From JAEZPW01 sp035629075 (GTDB lineage Bacteria; Acidobacteriota; Terriglobia; Terriglobales; Acidobacteriaceae): 64,000 nucleotides of DNA. The stretch lies in assembly GCA_035629075.1 (NCBI GenBank), contig DASPIK010000006.1:1-64000 (forward strand). The letters run 5' to 3'. The notes under the pieces were generated by a model that made no database searches, was not told the origin of the DNA, and saw only the letters and a program-made list of their open reading frames with translations. A program made the position numbers and the translations under genes. Shown piece by piece: positions 8,373 through 17,000 of the stretch. Every line of letters begins with the position of its first letter. Positions within the stretch are counted from its first letter, which is position 1.

Positions 8373-8858
8373 ATGCTCGAGTTTGAATCCGTGCGCATGG
8401 AGTTCCCTTCTGACGCCAACATCATCATTGGCCAGACGCACTTCATAAAGACTGCGGAGGATATCTACGAAGCGGTAGTAAACACTGTTCCTGGCGCACA
8501 GTTCGGAGTTGCATTCAACGAAGCTTCAGGACCATGCCTGACACGTGTCGAAGGGAATAATGATGAACTGCGGGAATCGGCCGTTCGCAATGCTCAGGCA
8601 ATCGGCGCAGGACACGCCTTCGTTGTCATCTTGCGAAATGCTTATCCAATCAATCTGACCAACGTGATTCAAAACGTTCCGGAGGTTTGCAGCATCTTCT
8701 GCGCGACGGCAAATCCGCTTGAGGTGATCGTGGCCAAGTCCGAGCAGGGCCGCGGGGTCATGGGCGTGATCGACGGCAGTTCACCGAAAGGAGTCGAAAC
8801 AGCGGACGATGCGAGGACGCGTCACGACTTCTTAAGAAAGATCGGGTACAAGAGGTAG
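8373..8858 (+). CDS. Adenosine-specific kinase family protein (PF04008)
   Basis: The ATG at 8373 is chosen over the GTG at 8370 because it is better spaced from GAGGAG (8361-8366). The 161-aa product matches the adenosine-specific kinase family (formerly DUF355): FPSDANIIIGQTHFIKTAEDIYEAVV near the N-terminus, GVAFNEASGPCLTR, and GHAFVVILRNAYPINLTNVIQNVPEVCSIFCATANP. Archaeal members bind adenosine and phosphate; the bacterial role is not settled. The gene lies 10 bases after tnaA, so the two are almost certainly cotranscribed. Why a tryptophanase would be paired with it is not clear from sequence. Confidence 0.8.
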   Translation: MLEFESVRMEFPSDANIIIGQTHFIKTAEDIYEAVVNTVPGAQFGVAFNEASGPCLTRVEGNNDELRESAVRNAQAIGAGHAFVVILRNAYPINLTNVIQNVPEVCSIFCATANPLEVIVAKSEQGRGVMGVIDGSSPKGVETADDARTRHDFLRKIGYKR

Positions 8859-8922
8859 GTGATTTTGTAACCATCTGTCGGATACGGTGATTGGGACCAA
8901 TACACCTTCACACTTGCGTAAC

Positions 8923-8942
8923 GGACGGGGCACAGCCCGTCC
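8923..8942 (+). terminator. GC-rich hairpin after the tnaA operon
   Basis: GGACGGG (8923-8929) and CCCGTCC (8936-8942) form a perfect 7-bp stem around a 6-base loop, between the converging kinase and zinc-ribbon genes. No T-tract follows on either strand, so termination is plausible but not certain. Confidence 0.4.
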
Positions 8943-8973
8943 CTACACACAAACGTCGAAGGCACTCGCGCGG

Positions 8974-9438
8974 TTACTTCTTGAACAGGTTCTCAAAAGC
9001 GCGACGTGCGTCGCTGGCGGTCGAAGGGGCGGATGTAACCGATGATGCGCCTGTGCTCGGCGTCCGTCCGGTGCTCGTGGTCGTCTCGCGCTCGACGGCA
9101 GTTTTAATGGCGTAAAAACTGCATTCGTTCTTTTGGTCCTTGCGTGAGACGCGCATGGGAACAGGTTGGCGGCATTCGTTACGTTCCGAGGGATCAAAGT
9201 ACACGCACTGCTTGCAGGAGTGCAGTTCGAAGCCGCACTGTGGACACTTGCTGGATGGATCAACCATGCGAAGGACAACTCCGCATTGAGCGCAGCGCGA
9301 GACCGTACGCGTGCCGGGCATCTGAATGGCACGTGGACCGAAGGTATTGTCTTTCGCCCGAGGCTGCTGCGGTTTGCTGACCTGCTTCTCTTCACCGCGG
9401 TCTTGATAGCCGGACTGGCGGTATTTCCTGTCTGACAA
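8974..9438 (-). CDS. Zinc-ribbon protein of unknown function
   Basis: The start is assigned to TTG at 9438 because an ideal AGGAGG sits 5 bases ahead of it on the minus strand (9444-9449); the frame is open upstream to 9651 but that part reads like non-coding sequence. The 154-aa product has a basic N-terminus, then CAQCG...CPQCG (a C4 zinc ribbon, roughly residues 72-95), followed by CKQCVYFDP, a single Cys and a final Cys in ECSFY. The two groups suggest a double metal site. The C-terminus is Ser/Thr-rich. Function unknown; it stands alone and diverges from the lipocalin gene. Confidence 0.7.
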   Translation of the reverse strand: MSDRKYRQSGYQDRGEEKQVSKPQQPRAKDNTFGPRAIQMPGTRTVSRCAQCGVVLRMVDPSSKCPQCGFELHSCKQCVYFDPSERNECRQPVPMRVSRKDQKNECSFYAIKTAVERETTTSTGRTPSTGASSVTSAPSTASDARRAFENLFKK

Positions 9439-9657
9439 CCGAACCTCCTGCCGGCCGAACGCGTGGAGGCCTGCTTGCGTCCGAGGACACCGGCTCGCGG
9501 AAATTGCAACTTCTGAAATGTGCAGCTTTCCTGTAATGATTGTACGACGTTTGACTGTCAAGCCGCCATCGCGTTTGTCGCTTTCCTGTGCGGAATCGGT
9601 CTGAAGCGAAAGCACAGTTGCGAGCTTCTTTCTCGGCCAGACTACATCCAAAATGAC

Positions 9658-10236
9658 ATGACGAGGAAATACGCCTTAGTGGCGCTCTCGACCGCTGCGC
9701 TAAGCATCTTGCTTGCGAAGACCCTTCTGGCAAAGACAACGGCCGCTGTAAGAACAGTCGACAGGGTAGACCTCGGCAGCTACGTCGGGACGTGGTACGA
9801 GATCGCACGGTACCCAAACCGATTCCAGCGCAAATGCGTTGGCGACACCAAAGCTATGTACACGTTGCGGCCAGACGGCAAAATACGAGTCGTCAATGCC
9901 TGCCGCCAGAAGAACGGCGAAATAGACGAAGCGAGAGGGACCGCGAAGGTCGTAGATAAAGCGACAAATGCCAAGCTCAAAGTGACGTTTTTCTGGCCGT
10001 TCAGCGGCGACTACTGGATCATCGGCCTGGGAGATCGGTATGAGTACGCAATTGTCGGCGATCCGAGTCGCAAGTACTTGTGGATCTTGAGTCGTAGCCC
10101 CAATATGGCACCGACCTTGTACGACCGGGCGATAGCTCAGATCGAAGCAGCTGGTTACGATCCCTCCAAACTGATGCGAACACCACAGTCATTGGTGGTT
10201 GAACCAGCGGCTGGGGTTTCTAGTTCAGCACCGTAA
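9658..10236 (+). CDS. blc: Bacterial lipocalin (Blc-like)
   Basis: The ATG at 9658 opens a 192-aa product with a hydrophobic N-terminal export segment (ALVALSTAALSILLAKTLLA). The lipocalin signature GTWYEIARYPNRFQ is followed by the Blc-type blocks TAKVVDKATNAKLKVTFFWPF, GDYWIIGLGDRYEYAIVG and the RSPNM turn, giving the usual eight-stranded barrel. There is no lipobox Cys at the end of the signal, unlike E. coli Blc, so the protein may be periplasmic or anchored by its N-terminal helix. Blc proteins bind fatty acids or lysophospholipids. The next gene is on the same strand but 68 bases away. Confidence 0.88.
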   Translation: MTRKYALVALSTAALSILLAKTLLAKTTAAVRTVDRVDLGSYVGTWYEIARYPNRFQRKCVGDTKAMYTLRPDGKIRVVNACRQKNGEIDEARGTAKVVDKATNAKLKVTFFWPFSGDYWIIGLGDRYEYAIVGDPSRKYLWILSRSPNMAPTLYDRAIAQIEAAGYDPSKLMRTPQSLVVEPAAGVSSSAP

Positions 10237-10304
10237 TCGTTGCAGGCCTGCGCAGCAGAACGTGCTGATATCCTGAAAGCAACACATCAGGAGAAGAACA
10301 GGTA

Positions 10305-12113
10305 TTGGCGCCGATTCTCAACGCACAGGACTTGGCAAAAAGATACGGGGCAGTCCCGCTGTTCCGGAACGTCTCGTTCACAATTTCGGAAGGTGACCGG
10401 ATCGGGCTGATCGGTCCGAACGGTTCGGGCAAATCCACGCTATTACGAATTCTTGCGGGCGCTGTGGAGCCTGATGAAGGCGAGGTCGCGGTCAGAAAAC
10501 GTGCCCGGCTGAGCTACGTCGAACAGGAATCGCAGTTCGAAGAGGGACAAACCGTTCGGTCGGTGATTGAGCATGCGCTGGACCGAGCAGATATCCCGGA
10601 GAGTGAACGCGATTCGCGGCTGGCCGAAACGCTGGGGCGTGCGGGCTTTGAAAATTTCGACATCGATGCGGGTTCCCTTTCTGGAGGGTGGCGTAAGCGA
10701 CTGGCCATCGCGGAAGCCTTGGTGCAAGACCCAGATGTTCTGCTGCTGGACGAACCAACGAACCATCTTGATCTCGCAGGAATCGAGTGGCTGGAAGGGC
10801 TGCTCGCAACCTCCCGGTTCGCCTCTGTCGTGGTCAGCCATGATCGATACTTTCTTGAGAACGTCGCGACGGAAATGGCCGAACTGAAGCGGACCTATCC
10901 TGACGGACTGATGCGGGTCAGCGGAAACTACAGCAAGTTCCTGGAAGAAAAGGAAGCCTTTCTGCATTCGCAGGCGAAGCGGCAAGCCTCGCTGGAGAAC
11001 CGCGTTCGAACGGAGATTGAGTGGCTGCGTCGCGGCCCCAAAGCTCGGGCAACCAAGGCGAAGGCACGTATAGATAAAGCCAACGAGCTCATCGCTGAAC
11101 TGGCTGACCTGAGCGCTCGCAGCCGCACGGCAACTGCACAGATCGACTTCTCCGCGTCCGAACGCCAGACGAAACGGCTCGTTGAACTTGAGCAGGTCAG
11201 CTTCGAAATAGGCGGACGCAAACTTTTTCAGGGGCTCGACTTTGCAATCACGGCGGGCACTCGCGTTGGACTTGTTGGTCCAAACGGGAGCGGGAAGACA
11301 ACTTTACTTCGGCTGATCCGGGGCGAACTGCAGCCAACGTCCGGCGAGATTCGGCGGGCTAACTTGCTGCGACTCGTCTACTTTGACCAGAACCGGCAGC
11401 TCAGCCCGGACGTAACGCTGAAACGTGCGCTGGCTCCGGACAGCGATTCGGTCATATACCAGGACCGCGTGGTGCACGTTGCGTCTTGGGCGGCAAGATT
11501 CCTGTTCACGAGCGAACAGCTAGAACAACCCATTGGGCGCCTGTCTGGAGGGGAACGCGCGCGAGTGCTGATTGCACAACTGATGTTGCAGCCCGCGGAC
11601 GTACTCCTGCTGGACGAACCGACCAACGATCTCGACATACCTACGCTCGAAATTCTGGAAGAAAGCCTGCTGGAATTTTCGGGAGCGCTCGTGCTGGTGA
11701 CGCACGATCGTTATCTGCTCGACCGGGTTTCGACGGTGGTTATGGGTTTGGATGGGCAGGGCGGCGCAGAGCGATTCGGCGACTACTCACAATGGGACGC
11801 GTGGCAGAAGGAGCGTCGAATGCCCACGAAGGCGGCGAGCGGTTCTGCGCTCAGCAACGGTCCGCGCGCGGCGGCACCCGTCCCAGGAAAAAAGAGACTG
11901 TCATACCTGGAAGCGCGCGAGTGGGCCACAATTGAGGACCGGATAGCCGAGGCGGAAGAGCTTCTGGGCGAAAAGCGCGCTGCTTTTGAGAACCCTTCAA
12001 TTGCCAGCGATGCTGCGAAGCTGCTCAGTGCGCAGGCTGAAATGGAACAGGCGCAAAGCACCGTTGACGAACTATATGCCCGTTGGGCAGAGTTGGAAGC
12101 CAAACAGCAATGA
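10305..12113 (+). CDS. uup: ABC-F family ATPase, Uup-like
   Basis: TTG start at 10305, about 8 bases after AGGAGAAG. The 602-aa soluble protein has two ABC domains. The first has GPNGSGKST, SGGWRKRLAIAEAL and LLDEPTNHLDLAG, and the second has GPNGSGKTT, SGGERARVLIAQLML and LLDEPTNDLD. An ABC-F linker (arm and basic RTEIEWLRRGPKARATKAKARI) joins them, and a C-terminal coiled coil (about residues 540-602) is the DNA-binding tail of Uup. There are no membrane segments. ABC-F proteins act on the ribosome; Uup is also linked to precise transposon excision and branched DNA intermediates. Confidence 0.9.
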   Translation: MAPILNAQDLAKRYGAVPLFRNVSFTISEGDRIGLIGPNGSGKSTLLRILAGAVEPDEGEVAVRKRARLSYVEQESQFEEGQTVRSVIEHALDRADIPESERDSRLAETLGRAGFENFDIDAGSLSGGWRKRLAIAEALVQDPDVLLLDEPTNHLDLAGIEWLEGLLATSRFASVVVSHDRYFLENVATEMAELKRTYPDGLMRVSGNYSKFLEEKEAFLHSQAKRQASLENRVRTEIEWLRRGPKARATKAKARIDKANELIAELADLSARSRTATAQIDFSASERQTKRLVELEQVSFEIGGRKLFQGLDFAITAGTRVGLVGPNGSGKTTLLRLIRGELQPTSGEIRRANLLRLVYFDQNRQLSPDVTLKRALAPDSDSVIYQDRVVHVASWAARFLFTSEQLEQPIGRLSGGERARVLIAQLMLQPADVLLLDEPTNDLDIPTLEILEESLLEFSGALVLVTHDRYLLDRVSTVVMGLDGQGGAERFGDYSQWDAWQKERRMPTKAASGSALSNGPRAAAPVPGKKRLSYLEAREWATIEDRIAEAEELLGEKRAAFENPSIASDAAKLLSAQAEMEQAQSTVDELYARWAELEAKQQ

Positions 12114-12174
12114 ACAGCTAACGCCGTTGCGATCGAACGACGCGCATGCGAAGCTTGTTTTGGAGGGTTGACAC

Positions 12175-13086
12175 GTGAGGGGCGACGTCGAGAAAGCGAT
12201 GGAAATCATTCAGCGCGATCCGCAGGCGCTGGACCATGCTCTCGAACTGCTGCAGAACACGGTGTTCTCGTTCAGCATGAAGGTGTGCGGCCATCGCGAG
12301 GACGCCGAAGACACCATGCAGGACGTCCTGCTCAAAACTGTTCCTAACCTGCCGCGTTTTGATAACTCCAAGGCGCTGGTTGTCTGGTTGTATCGCGTTG
12401 CGAAGAACCGATGCCTGATGTCGCGCCGCCGCAGCAAGTTCGCCCCGAAAGAGCATCTTTCGCTCGACGACCTGATGCCCGATGCAGTGGAGATTGAGTC
12501 GCTTACGTCAGGCGAGCACCACAGCCCTGAGCTTTCGGTCTTAAAGGCCGAGCAAGCAGAGAAGCTTCGGGAAACTATTCATCAGATCCCGGCACAGTAT
12601 CGATTGATTCTTGTGCTGCACGACATGGAAGAGCTTTCTACGAGTGAAATTGCTGAGGTGACAGGGCTGACGGAAGCGAACGTTCGAGTTCGTCTGCATC
12701 GCGCACGGCTCTACTTGAGGAAGCAACTGGCGACCTCTGCAGCCGGGGTACACGAACCTGAGACGCTAAAGACCGACAGCAAGCGGCGCAGACGATCAAC
12801 TCGCCACATCCATAGCCACGCGGGAGAGTCTGCACTCAGTTGCAAACAGATGTTCGCCAAGCTTTCTGATTATCTGGATGAGGCTCTCGATCCAAGCCTG
12901 TGCGACAAGCTCGAACAGCATATGGCGGAATGCAAGCCGTGTGAGGCGTTCCTTGCCACATTGAAAGCGACTGTGGAACAGACACGCCAGATACCCGAAC
13001 ATGCGACTGCTCCCGCTGTTGCTGCAGAAGTCCGGCGAAAGCTCCTTTCGCAGCTTCAGCAAGCTTTTGCCGTTATGAAGGGTTAG
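12175..13086 (+). CDS. ECF sigma factor fused to a zinc-finger anti-sigma domain
   Basis: GTG start 7 bases after GGAGGG (12162-12167). Residues about 25-95 form sigma region 2 (HREDAEDTMQDVLLKTVPNL, WLYRVAKNRCLMSRRRSK) and about 125-180 region 4 (IPAQYRLILVLHDMEELSTSEIAEVTGLTEANVRVRLHRARL). After a basic linker, the C-terminal ~80 residues hold an anti-sigma zinc finger of the zf-HC2 type: CKQMFAKLSDYLDEALD with HMAECKPC supplying the His and two Cys. Free zf-HC2 proteins hold ECF sigmas inactive; here the inhibitor is fused in cis, suggesting redox- or metal-sensitive self-control. There is no separate anti-sigma gene nearby. Targets are not evident. Confidence 0.85.
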   Translation: MRGDVEKAMEIIQRDPQALDHALELLQNTVFSFSMKVCGHREDAEDTMQDVLLKTVPNLPRFDNSKALVVWLYRVAKNRCLMSRRRSKFAPKEHLSLDDLMPDAVEIESLTSGEHHSPELSVLKAEQAEKLRETIHQIPAQYRLILVLHDMEELSTSEIAEVTGLTEANVRVRLHRARLYLRKQLATSAAGVHEPETLKTDSKRRRRSTRHIHSHAGESALSCKQMFAKLSDYLDEALDPSLCDKLEQHMAECKPCEAFLATLKATVEQTRQIPEHATAPAVAAEVRRKLLSQLQQAFAVMKG

Positions 13087-13268
13087 CGGCGCGTCGAGCG
13101 CTTATTTCCGTTTCCACTGCTGGGATTCCCGCTGCTCGTTTCGCTTATGGACCCAATCTAGCGGCTAATACTATAAGTTGGAGTTATGCGGCCAGAATAA
13201 TTATTGGTTTGCGGTCAGTGTTCCTCCCGTGCGAAACGTAAGGTTTCAGCATATAGAGGAGCACTCGC

Positions 13269-14480
13269 ATGGGACGTCAGCACGTCAGCATCTTTGACAC
13301 GACACTTCGCGACGGTGAGCAATCTCCGGGGTGCAGCATGAACCTTCGGGAGAAATTGCGTATGGCGCATCAACTTGACCGTCTCGGCGTGGATGTCATC
13401 GAGGCTGGCTTCCCGATCGCGTCCGAAGGAGATTTCGAATCCGTTCAAGCGATTGCACAGGAACTCGTAAGGCCAGAGATAGCCGGACTCGCTCGTGCGA
13501 ATGAACAGGACATCGATCGAGCGTGGCAGGCGGTACGCTATGCGAAGCACCCGCGCCTGCACGTGTTTCTAGCCACCTCCGACATTCACTTGCATTTCAA
13601 ACTCAGAATGTCACGCGAGCAGGCGCTCGAGCGCGCCACATCCGCAATTCGGCACGCTAAGTCACTGTGCGACAACATCGAGTTTTCTCCTGAGGATGGC
13701 ACTCGGACCGATCTCGGGTTTCTCTCTGAGGTCGTCGATGCAGTCGTCGAAGCCGGGGCCACGGTGATTAACATACCCGACACAGTCGGATACATCCTGC
13801 CGCACGAGATGTCGCGCATAGTTTCGAGTGTGTACAAGCGGGTGGAGCCGAAAGGTGCGACCGTGTCCGTCCATTGTCACAACGATCTCGGCATGGCAGT
13901 CGCGAACTCGCTGGCCGCGATCGACGCGGGCGCCCGTCAAGTCGAGTGTACGATCAATGGCATTGGGGAACGTGCTGGAAACGCCTCACTTGAGGAACTT
14001 GTGATGGCGCTGTATGTGCGAAGCAATGCCCTGCCATATGAGACGGGGATTCGCACCGATCAGCTGTTCGGCGCGAGCCAGTTGCTGACAGAACTAACGG
14101 GCATCTGCGTGCAGCCGAACAAGGCGATCGTCGGCCGAAACGCGTTTGCGCACGAGGCTGGCATTCATCAGGACGGCGTTCTCAAGAATCCGCTTACGTA
14201 TGAGATCATGACTCCGCAGTCAGTGGGAGTACCCGAGAACACGCTCGTGCTTGGGAAACACTCGGGACGGCACGCACTCGGGAAGAAATGTCATCAACTC
14301 GGCTACGAACTTTGCCGCCGTGATCTGGATCGCGTGTACCGAAGGTTCGTCGCGCTGGCAGATCAGGTCAAGATCGTCTCAGACGATCAAGTGGTGGCAG
14401 TGATTCGTGAAGAACTGCCCGAGGTCTTTCTCTGCTCCCAGAAGCAAGAGACGGGTAATAACACCAGCATTTTGGCATAG
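13269..14480 (+). CDS. leuA: 2-isopropylmalate synthase, short form
   Basis: First gene of leuABCD. The ATG follows GAGGAG by 8 bases. The catalytic TIM barrel is complete: FDTTLRDGEQSPGCSM with the metal Asp and Arg, IEAGFPIASEGDFE, SVHCHNDLGMAVANSLAA and the GERAGNASLEE block, followed by the linker GKHSGRHALG. At 403 aa it is about 110 residues shorter than usual LeuA (about 510-520) and ends just after the linker, so the C-terminal leucine-binding regulatory domain is missing. It condenses acetyl-CoA with 2-oxoisovalerate. Homocitrate or citramalate synthase activity is an alternative for such short forms, but the operon favours leucine synthesis. Confidence 0.85.
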   Translation: MGRQHVSIFDTTLRDGEQSPGCSMNLREKLRMAHQLDRLGVDVIEAGFPIASEGDFESVQAIAQELVRPEIAGLARANEQDIDRAWQAVRYAKHPRLHVFLATSDIHLHFKLRMSREQALERATSAIRHAKSLCDNIEFSPEDGTRTDLGFLSEVVDAVVEAGATVINIPDTVGYILPHEMSRIVSSVYKRVEPKGATVSVHCHNDLGMAVANSLAAIDAGARQVECTINGIGERAGNASLEELVMALYVRSNALPYETGIRTDQLFGASQLLTELTGICVQPNKAIVGRNAFAHEAGIHQDGVLKNPLTYEIMTPQSVGVPENTLVLGKHSGRHALGKKCHQLGYELCRRDLDRVYRRFVALADQVKIVSDDQVVAVIREELPEVFLCSQKQETGNNTSILA

Positions 14481-14490
14481 GACTCTGCGA

Positions 14491-15591
14491 ATGAAATGTA
14501 GGATCACGGTTTTGCCCGGCGACGGGATCGGCCCGGAAGTGATCGCTCAGGCGACACGCGTGTTGCGAGCGATCGGGCGCCAGTATGGCCACGATTTTGA
14601 GTTCCACGAGCACCTTATTGGCGGAGCAGCGATTCGCGCCCACGGCACGCCCCTCCCAGAAGCAACAATCAGCAGTTGTCTTGCGAGTGACGCCGTACTG
14701 CTCGGAGCGGTGGGCGGACCCGAGTTCGACAGCTTGCCCTCCGGAAGCAAGCCCGAGTCTGGTCTGCTCGGACTGCGGCGGGCACTCGGTGGTTTCGCAA
14801 ACTTGCGTCCCGCCGTTTGCCCAGAGTACCTCGCCAATTGTTCGCCGTTGCGCCCGGAAGTAGTCGCTGGCGCCGACATCATGATCGTCCGCGAGTTACT
14901 GGGAGGCGCTTACTTTGGTGAGCCGAGGAAGGTTGCCGAAACAGAAGGCTTTAACACGATGCGGTATTCCACTGCGGAAGTTGAGCGCGTGGCGCGAGTA
15001 GGATTTGAGATCGCGCGAACGCGACGGAAGAAGCTCACGTCTGTGGACAAGGCCAACGTGCTTGAAGTATCGCAACTATGGCGCAAGGTGGTTACAAGCC
15101 TTTCGGCTCAGTACCCCGATGTCATGCTTGAGCACATGTACGTCGATGCGTGCGCCATGAAACTCGTCACCAGTCCGGCTAGCTTCGACGTGATCGTAAC
15201 GGAAAACCTGTTCGGCGACATTCTTTCGGACGAAGCCGCGGTCCTTACTGGTTCTCTTGGAATGCTGGCCTCCGCCACGATCGGCGGCGAGGTCGATCTC
15301 TACGAACCCGTCCACGGATCCGCTCCGGACATTGCTGGCAAGGGAATTGCGAACCCGCTGGGCGCGATCGCTTCGGCTGCGATGCTGCTGCGATACACCG
15401 CGAAACTCAGCGAACCAGCCGATGCCGTCGAAACCGCGATAAAGCGGGTTCTGATGGCCGGACATCGCACGGCGGACATTGCCAGGAGCGAGCCGAAGGT
15501 TTCCACAGAACGCATGGGCGAACTCATCGAGGCGGAACTGCAAGCTGTTGCTCCGGAGCTTGCCGCCATATCAGTTCAGAGACAGCAATGA
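14491..15591 (+). CDS. leuB: 3-isopropylmalate dehydrogenase
   Basis: ATG at 14491, 10 bases after the leuA stop; the frame is open further upstream inside leuA but homology begins at MKCRITVLPGDGIGPEV. The 366-aa product has VRELLGGAYFG, the dimer Asp-containing ENLFGDILSDEAAVLTGSLGMLASA and YEPVHGSAPDIAGKGIANP, all diagnostic of LeuB. It oxidises and decarboxylates 3-isopropylmalate with NAD. Its stop overlaps the leuC start (ATGA). Confidence 0.95.
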   Translation: MKCRITVLPGDGIGPEVIAQATRVLRAIGRQYGHDFEFHEHLIGGAAIRAHGTPLPEATISSCLASDAVLLGAVGGPEFDSLPSGSKPESGLLGLRRALGGFANLRPAVCPEYLANCSPLRPEVVAGADIMIVRELLGGAYFGEPRKVAETEGFNTMRYSTAEVERVARVGFEIARTRRKKLTSVDKANVLEVSQLWRKVVTSLSAQYPDVMLEHMYVDACAMKLVTSPASFDVIVTENLFGDILSDEAAVLTGSLGMLASATIGGEVDLYEPVHGSAPDIAGKGIANPLGAIASAAMLLRYTAKLSEPADAVETAIKRVLMAGHRTADIARSEPKVSTERMGELIEAELQAVAPELAAISVQRQQ

Positions 15592-16997
15592 AGCGAACGC
15601 TCTTTGACAAGATTTGGGATCGACACCTGGTGCATGCCACCGAAGGCGAGCCGGCACTCATCTATATCGACCTGCACCTAGTACATGAAGTTACGTCTCC
15701 GCAGGCGTTTGACGGTCTTCGTGCGGCAAATAGGCGTGTACGCCGACCCGAGCTTACCGTGGCCACAGTTGACCACAATGTGCCGACTACACCGAACCAC
15801 CTGCCGATAACGGATGACATTGCAGCACAACAGATCGAAACGCTAAGGCGCAATTGCGATGCCTTCGATGTTCGGCTGTTTGATATCGATTCTCCAGACC
15901 AGGGCATAGTCCACGTTATCGGACCGGAACTCGGCCTCAGCCAACCGGGGATGACGATTGTCTGCGGTGATAGCCACACCAGCACGCACGGTGCTTTCGG
16001 TGCTCTCGCATTCGGAATCGGCACCTCGGAAGTGGAGCATGTCCTGGCAACGCAGTGCCTGCAGCAGCTCAAGCCGAAAAGCATGCTCATCGAAGTGACC
16101 GGCCAACTCAGTCCCGGCGTGACGGCGAAGGACCTTGCGCTTGGGGTGATTGCGCAGATCGGTACGGACGGCGCGACTGGGTACGTTATCGAGTACACAG
16201 GCGAACTCATTCGGGCGCTCTCTATGGAGGCTCGCATGACACTGTGCAACATGAGCATTGAGGCTGGCGGGCGCGCCGCCATGATTGCTCCCGATGATGT
16301 CACGTTTGAGTACGTGAAAGGTCGCCGATTCGCCCCATCAGGGGCAGAGTGGGAAGCCGCCATTGCTAAATGGCGTGAACTGAAGACGGACGACGAAGCT
16401 ACGTATGACCGCGTAGTCAAGATCGATGCCGGTCGGCTTGCGCCGCAGGTTACATGGGGTACAAGCCCCGGCATGGTAGTTCCCGTTGACGGTGCGGTTC
16501 CCGATCCGGCAAACATGAACTCTCAAGCAGAGCGACAGGCTGCAACGCGAGCGCTAGAGTACATGGGGCTTGCGGCAAACGAGCCGATCGAAGGCATAAA
16601 GATTGATTGCGTCTTTATCGGTTCATGTACGAACTCCAGGCTTGAGGACCTGCGGGCAGCCGCGCGCGTCGCACGAGGCTACCGAGTTCATCCCGGAGTG
16701 CGCGCAATGGTGGTACCGGGTTCGCAGGATGTAAAGCGAGCAGCCGTTCGTGAAGGCCTCGACCGCATATTTCAGGAAGCCGGTTTCGATTGGCGCGAAC
16801 CAGGGTGCTCCATGTGCCTCGGTATGAACCCCGATACGCTCAATCCTGGCGAACGATGCGCTTCGACCAGCAACCGGAACTTCGAGGGCCGACAGGGGCG
16901 TGGCGGACGCACACACCTGGTGAGCCCGGAGATGGCTGCCGCTGCAGCAATAACCGGCCACTTCACTGACGTTCGAAATTGGAAATACAGGGACTGA
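15588..16997 (+). CDS. leuC: 3-isopropylmalate dehydratase large subunit
   Basis: A 469-aa product, the normal length, starting within the leuB stop. Aconitase-type marks include VTVATVDHNVPT-like segment (TVDHNVPTTP), VCGDSHTSTHGAFGALAFGIGTSEVEHVLATQ, and the 4Fe-4S cysteines in FIGSCTNSR and GCSMCLGMNPD. With LeuD it isomerises 2- to 3-isopropylmalate. Four bases separate it from leuD. Confidence 0.95.
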   Translation: MKRTLFDKIWDRHLVHATEGEPALIYIDLHLVHEVTSPQAFDGLRAANRRVRRPELTVATVDHNVPTTPNHLPITDDIAAQQIETLRRNCDAFDVRLFDIDSPDQGIVHVIGPELGLSQPGMTIVCGDSHTSTHGAFGALAFGIGTSEVEHVLATQCLQQLKPKSMLIEVTGQLSPGVTAKDLALGVIAQIGTDGATGYVIEYTGELIRALSMEARMTLCNMSIEAGGRAAMIAPDDVTFEYVKGRRFAPSGAEWEAAIAKWRELKTDDEATYDRVVKIDAGRLAPQVTWGTSPGMVVPVDGAVPDPANMNSQAERQAATRALEYMGLAANEPIEGIKIDCVFIGSCTNSRLEDLRAAARVARGYRVHPGVRAMVVPGSQDVKRAAVREGLDRIFQEAGFDWREPGCSMCLGMNPDTLNPGERCASTSNRNFEGRQGRGGRTHLVSPEMAAAAAITGHFTDVRNWKYRD

Positions 16998-17000
16998 AAC

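Noticed and set aside
12118..12456. Minus-strand frame across the start of the sigma factor gene
   Set aside because: It lies wholly opposite the sigma factor N-terminus and shows no protein features.
13087..13268. Leucine attenuator or T-box ahead of leuA
   Set aside because: No leucine-rich leader peptide, T-box sequence or terminator hairpin is visible in the 182 bases.
15662..16516. 284-codon frame opposite leuC
   Set aside because: It is the antisense shadow of a well-supported gene in GC-rich sequence, Ser/Arg/Pro-rich and without a ribosome site or recognisable domain.
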